Below are positions 8,689-11,693 of a DNA stretch of 11,693 nt, piece after piece. The translations under genes and the position numbers were made by a program. The stretch comes from Fragilaria radians. Its lineage: Eukaryota; Bacillariophyta; Fragilariophyceae; Fragilariales; Fragilariaceae. The DNA lies in assembly GCA_900642245.1 (NCBI GenBank), contig CAAAJI010000098.1, positions 29,141-40,833 of the forward strand, written 5' to 3'. How positions within the stretch are numbered: position 1 is the stretch's first letter; each line of letters starts with the position of its first letter. The notes beneath the pieces were generated by a model. The model searched no databases, was not told the origin of the DNA, and saw only the letters and a list, made by a program, of their open reading frames with translations.

Positions 8689-9065
8689 TGATGTTATTAA
8701 TTTAATATAAAGTCAGAATTATATTACGGGGTGTTGAAGTTTGCAATTAGTTGTTTTTGCCGTTTGCGTCGTCGTGGTTGTTGCTGCTGCTATTCTTTGT
8801 AAGCGGTATCTTAGGCTATTCAGGGTGGAAATGGAAATCCAACTTGACATCAATCGTGTGGTCGAGGAAAATACATTTCATTTTGACTTTCGCAAACGAC
8901 GCGATGGATTGGGGTTCGCATCATCAAGGGGAATTCTTGGCACCTTCAAAAAAAATTGCTACTCGTACTTTAAGTACTACATCACCGTTAAAAAGTACTC
9001 GCAAAAACAATTCAATCTTGCCCATTTTCACTTTCTCTGGTGGATCATTGCATATTGCAAGAATT
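8689..9065. promoter_or_regulatory. shared divergent promoter region of thiolase and ETF-alpha genes
   Basis: This 377-bp spacer lies between the thiolase ATG and the preferred ETF-alpha ATG and should hold both promoters. The first 50 bp next to the thiolase are strongly AT-rich. The rest is unusually open: two plus-strand frames have no stop from about 8751 to 9065. One contains an ATG at 8831 opening 93 codons that overlap the ETF-alpha start in another frame. The other contains an ATG at 8904 in frame with ETF-alpha. A near-palindrome GTACTTTAAGTAC lies at about 8964-8976, and AAGTAC recurs about 20 bp on; these could be regulatory but nothing proves it. Confidence 0.5.
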
Positions 9066-10137
9066 ATGTTGATTTCCGTATCTCGTTCTTTCCTAAATCA
9101 TCATCCCAGTAAATATGCATATGCTCTAGCACGATGCGCATCAACATTAGTCATTGCTGAACCGTTATCACAGGGCTGCTTATCTCCAGCAACATGCTCC
9201 ACTGTAACTGCAGCCCATCAGTTGGGAGGTGAGGACATTTCATTATTAGTGGTCAATTCTACACTTCCTTCTCAAATTCCGAAGGGTATTTCACGTATAT
9301 ACCATGTAAACTGTGAGGATCATTTGACGGAGACTGTTGCTGCAGCCGTGGAAGCCACAGTCGGTAACAAAGGCTCGCCTGAAAAATGGGGTCACATTGT
9401 GGCACCCTCTTCGAAATTTGGTTCCACAGTCGTTCCACGAGCTGCGGCGCTATTATCACTATCGCCTGTCACGGATGTTACGCAGATTATTGAGCCTGGT
9501 ACGTATTGCTTACTTGAGTCAAAGCGTCGAATCGTCTTACTCAACAAATTTGATTGATGATCTGATAGACGTATTCATTCGACCTATGTATGCTGGAAAT
9601 GCCTTGGTCAAAGTTAAATCCACAGATAGTATCAAGCTTATATCCGTAAGACCTACCTCTTTTGATAAGGCAGAGCTGGTAGATCTTTCGGATACGCCTG
9701 TGGAAACAATCGAAGTACAGCCATTCGAAAAGGCCAAATGGTTACACGAAAGTGTTTCCAAGACAGATCGTCCGGATTTGGGTTCAGCCTCAATTGTCAT
9801 TTCAGGTGGTCGAGGGTTGAAGTCGGGAGAAAACTTTGGAATGTTAGAAGCCTTGGCATACAAGTGGGGTGCAGCAGTCGGGGCGAGCCGCGCAGCTGTC
9901 GATGCCGGTATGGTCCCTAATGACATGCAAGTTGGACAAACAGGGAAGGTGGTTGCACCAGCATTGTATGTTGCGGTGGGAATTTCGGGTGCTATCCAAC
10001 ATTTAAGTGGAATGAAGGATAGCAAAACAATTGTTGCCATAAATACCGATCCAGAAGCTCCGATTTTCAGCGTTGCCGATTATGGACTCAAAGCGGATCT
10101 ATTTGAAGCTATTCCTGAATTGACAGCCAAAGTGTAG
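9066..10137 (+). CDS. ETFA: electron transfer flavoprotein alpha subunit, mitochondrial
   Basis: This FAD-binding subunit of the ETF heterodimer accepts electrons from matrix acyl-CoA dehydrogenases and passes them to ETF:ubiquinone oxidoreductase. Exon 1 is 9066-9498 and exon 2 is 9569-10137, giving 333 residues, the same length as human ETFA. Residues 1-25 (Arg, Ser, Ala, His, no acids) form a mitochondrial presequence, followed by STLVIAE (26-32) where mature ETF-alpha normally begins. The N-terminal domain continues through VTAAHQLGGE and RAAALLSLSPVTDV. Across the splice junction comes RPMYAGNALVKV. The FAD domain has SGGRGLKSGENF (223-234), GASRAAVDAG with S251/R252, VGQTGK (266-271), ISGAIQH ending at 289, and NTDPEAPIF from 303. 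All expected FAD-contact motifs are present. An in-frame ATG at 8904 would add 54 residues with early acids, and I consider it less likely. The gene is head-to-head with an ACAA2-type thiolase, consistent with a joint role in fatty-acid oxidation. Confidence 0.95.
9499..9568 (+). other. intron of the ETF-alpha gene
   Basis: The donor is CCTG|GTACGT and the acceptor is TGATAG, with a branch-like TTACTCAAC near 9536-9544. The length is 70 nt and the phase is 1. Joining GAG CCT G to AC GTA TTC yields E-P-D-V-F-I-R-P-M-Y-A-G, which restores the conserved block that precedes YAGNA in ETF-alpha. Without splicing the frame stops at 9557. Confidence 0.92.
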
Positions 10138-11055
10138 ACGTTCAAATAGCAACAATATAAAGCGAAACGAGTTTGATAACTATTAGATGAAACAAGTTAC
10201 TTTGAATGATTGAATGGTTGAAAATTACAGAAACACCTATTTCTTAATTTGAATCTCCCATTTCTTGAAGTTGCACTTAAGAGCAAGCTCTATTAGATCC
10301 AATTTTACATAAGATTCATACTCTCATCTCGTTATTATTCACAAACGATCACTCTATCATCAATGCAAATGTAAACCATATAACAAAAACTTTTGTAACA
10401 TTAACATGTGATATACTGAGTGAGAACCTTTTATTCAAGAATAACTCCTACACCTGTCGTAATTAATACTCACTTTAGCATTCTCTAGATGCTTGTATCA
10501 TTAAAATTAAAACATACGAATGCGAATTTTCCCTCATAAGGAAGTACTTAAAGGAGGATTGTTGGCCTTGAAAACAAAGGGAAAATGTGCCACAATTAAG
10601 GAAAGTTGCAATGCCAAAAAGGTGAAATAGTACCTTAGGCACTAGATTTCTATATACTTGGTTTGATCGGAGTTGCACTTCATTTAGGTCTTTATTTTGC
10701 TCGCATGTCTACAACTGTTTTTGATCATAACTTCCACTAATATCTTTCTAACATCTTACGTTATCTTTGTCTGGCCTACGCTCTCCAATTAAGTAAGATA
10801 CCTTTCTCCATATCACTTCCTTTCTGTATGCTCAGGAGGTTTATTTTATTCAGCAGCATTTTTTAACCTTGGTAACTCATCTTGCTTTGTAACTGTAACA
10901 AATTAATCGAAGTCAGAGGACTTCGCCTTTCCCTTGTTTTTCAATATTACGTATATGTCAACTTCCCAAAGAGACGTTAAATTGTAGGTTTTCTCTATCG
11001 GATTTTTTCGTTGTTTTTCTCGAAAAATACAAGTAGGTGAACGTCAAAATTTGAA
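10138..11055. other. AT-rich spacer without recognisable gene
   Basis: This stretch contains the 3' end of the ETF-alpha transcript and the promoter of the gene starting at 11056. Stops are frequent in all frames. A 67-codon minus-strand frame at 10475-10678 has no recognisable motif and is regarded as chance. I see no repeats, RNA gene or mobile-element ends. Confidence 0.6.
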
Positions 11056-11693
11056 ATGAAAAGTACATCGAATGATGTCGATTGCTCTTTTCCGGCTTTT
11101 CAAGCAAGCCGCAAAATCGCTGAACATCATGAAGCAAGAGATACCAAGAGTACTACATACTCCAATCGTGGAGTCAACAGCTCATTCCTGAATCAAAATT
11201 TGCATCGACAACATTCAAACGAGGATGCTAAGAAAGGTGTTTTTGACGCCATTGAAGCCCAAAGAAGGATTGCTGAAGAACTTTACGATATCTCTTGGAG
11301 CTCAACTTCTTCCACATCGCAGTTAGTAAAAGATCCATCACTGTCTATGCAAGAAGATATTCACAGCTTTAAGGATACAACACAACCATCTAAGTCAAAA
11401 GAACTAAAACACAAAACGCAACAAACACATGTCCCGCTCAGTCACCAGAAAGCGGAATTAATGGAGTGTCACCATGGCTCCCTTAAAGATTCAAAGATAT
11501 TTCGTGGCAATCAAAGATTATGCAGAATCGAAGATATAGATACCGCATTAGTGTCATCATCATCTTCTGATACACATTTCGCTTCGAAAGTCTACGAGGG
11601 TTCTTTACAAGCGAGAGCTCGACTCTTCCTCCAGCAATACGACGAAGAGTCGTTGCACAGCACATCACTCAGCCAATCGCCAACAGAATACAT
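11056..11693 (+). CDS. Ser-rich, probably disordered protein, 3' truncated by the window edge
   Basis: An ATG-started frame stays open for 212 codons to the end of the window, so the gene is incomplete at its 3' end. An in-frame TGA six codons upstream supports this start. I do not recognise the protein. It is rich in Ser, Thr, Gln, His, Lys and Glu, with few hydrophobic residues, no signal peptide and no membrane segment. This suggests a soluble, largely disordered nuclear or cytosolic protein. Two short amphipathic segments match each other: residues 12-23 and 63-74 both fit F-x-A-x-x-A-x-R-[KR]-I-A-E. A weaker third helix (YEGSLQARARLFLQQYDEE) lies at 180-198. A run of five Ser occurs at 167-171. 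The open length in AT-rich DNA makes a true gene likely; any folded domain may lie beyond the window. Confidence 0.72.
   Translation, partial: MKSTSNDVDCSFPAFQASRKIAEHHEARDTKSTTYSNRGVNSSFLNQNLHRQHSNEDAKKGVFDAIEAQRRIAEELYDISWSSTSSTSQLVKDPSLSMQEDIHSFKDTTQPSKSKELKHKTQQTHVPLSHQKAELMECHHGSLKDSKIFRGNQRLCRIEDIDTALVSSSSSDTHFASKVYEGSLQARARLFLQQYDEESLHSTSLSQSPTEY

Noticed and set aside
9537..10040. A 167-codon minus-strand frame opposite ETF-alpha.
   Set aside because: It is a shadow of the conserved ETF-alpha exon 2 and starts and ends without any supporting signal.
10475..10678. A 67-codon minus-strand frame.
   Set aside because: It is short, isolated in AT-rich DNA, and has no recognisable feature.

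Overview
The window looks like nuclear DNA of a eukaryotic alga, most probably a diatom or another stramenopile. The reasons are AT-rich, stop-rich spacers, compact genes with few short GT-AG introns (68, 70 and 158 nt), homologues of mitochondrial proteins encoded singly on both strands, and a secreted M6-type metalloprotease with a long Pro/Ser/Thr-rich stalk whose last exon encodes P-S-x-x-P-S units of a kind common in diatom secreted proteins. I cannot name the species.

Layout from left to right: 1-2135 has no gene I can support. A minus-strand 281-residue polytopic membrane protein of unknown function lies at 2136-2981. The spacer 2982-3868 holds a near-duplicated pyrimidine tract and an orphan intron-like segment. 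A minus-strand M6-like metalloprotease occupies 3869-6320; it has one 3' intron and one unexplained frame break near 5562-5604. A small spliced gene for mitochondrial ribosomal protein bL35m lies on the plus strand at 6695-7164. It converges on an ACAA2-type 3-ketoacyl-CoA thiolase on the minus strand (7504-8688). That gene is head-to-head with a spliced gene for the alpha subunit of electron transfer flavoprotein (9066-10137, plus). After a 0.9-kb spacer, a Ser-rich, probably disordered protein starts at 11056 and runs off the right edge.

The central block therefore contains three neighbouring genes for mitochondrial proteins. Two of them belong to the same process: thiolase catalyses the last step of the beta-oxidation spiral, and ETF carries the electrons released at its first step to the respiratory chain. 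They share a 377-bp divergent spacer, which suggests a shared promoter and coordinate expression. The protease and bL35m genes are also divergent, over a 374-bp spacer, but have no evident functional link.

The main gains over simple ORF reading are the splice models. bL35m is only recognisable after removing its intron. The ETF-alpha reading frame becomes a full-length 333-residue protein. The C-terminus of the protease changes to a P-S repeat tail. I found no tRNA, rRNA, CRISPR array or intact mobile element.
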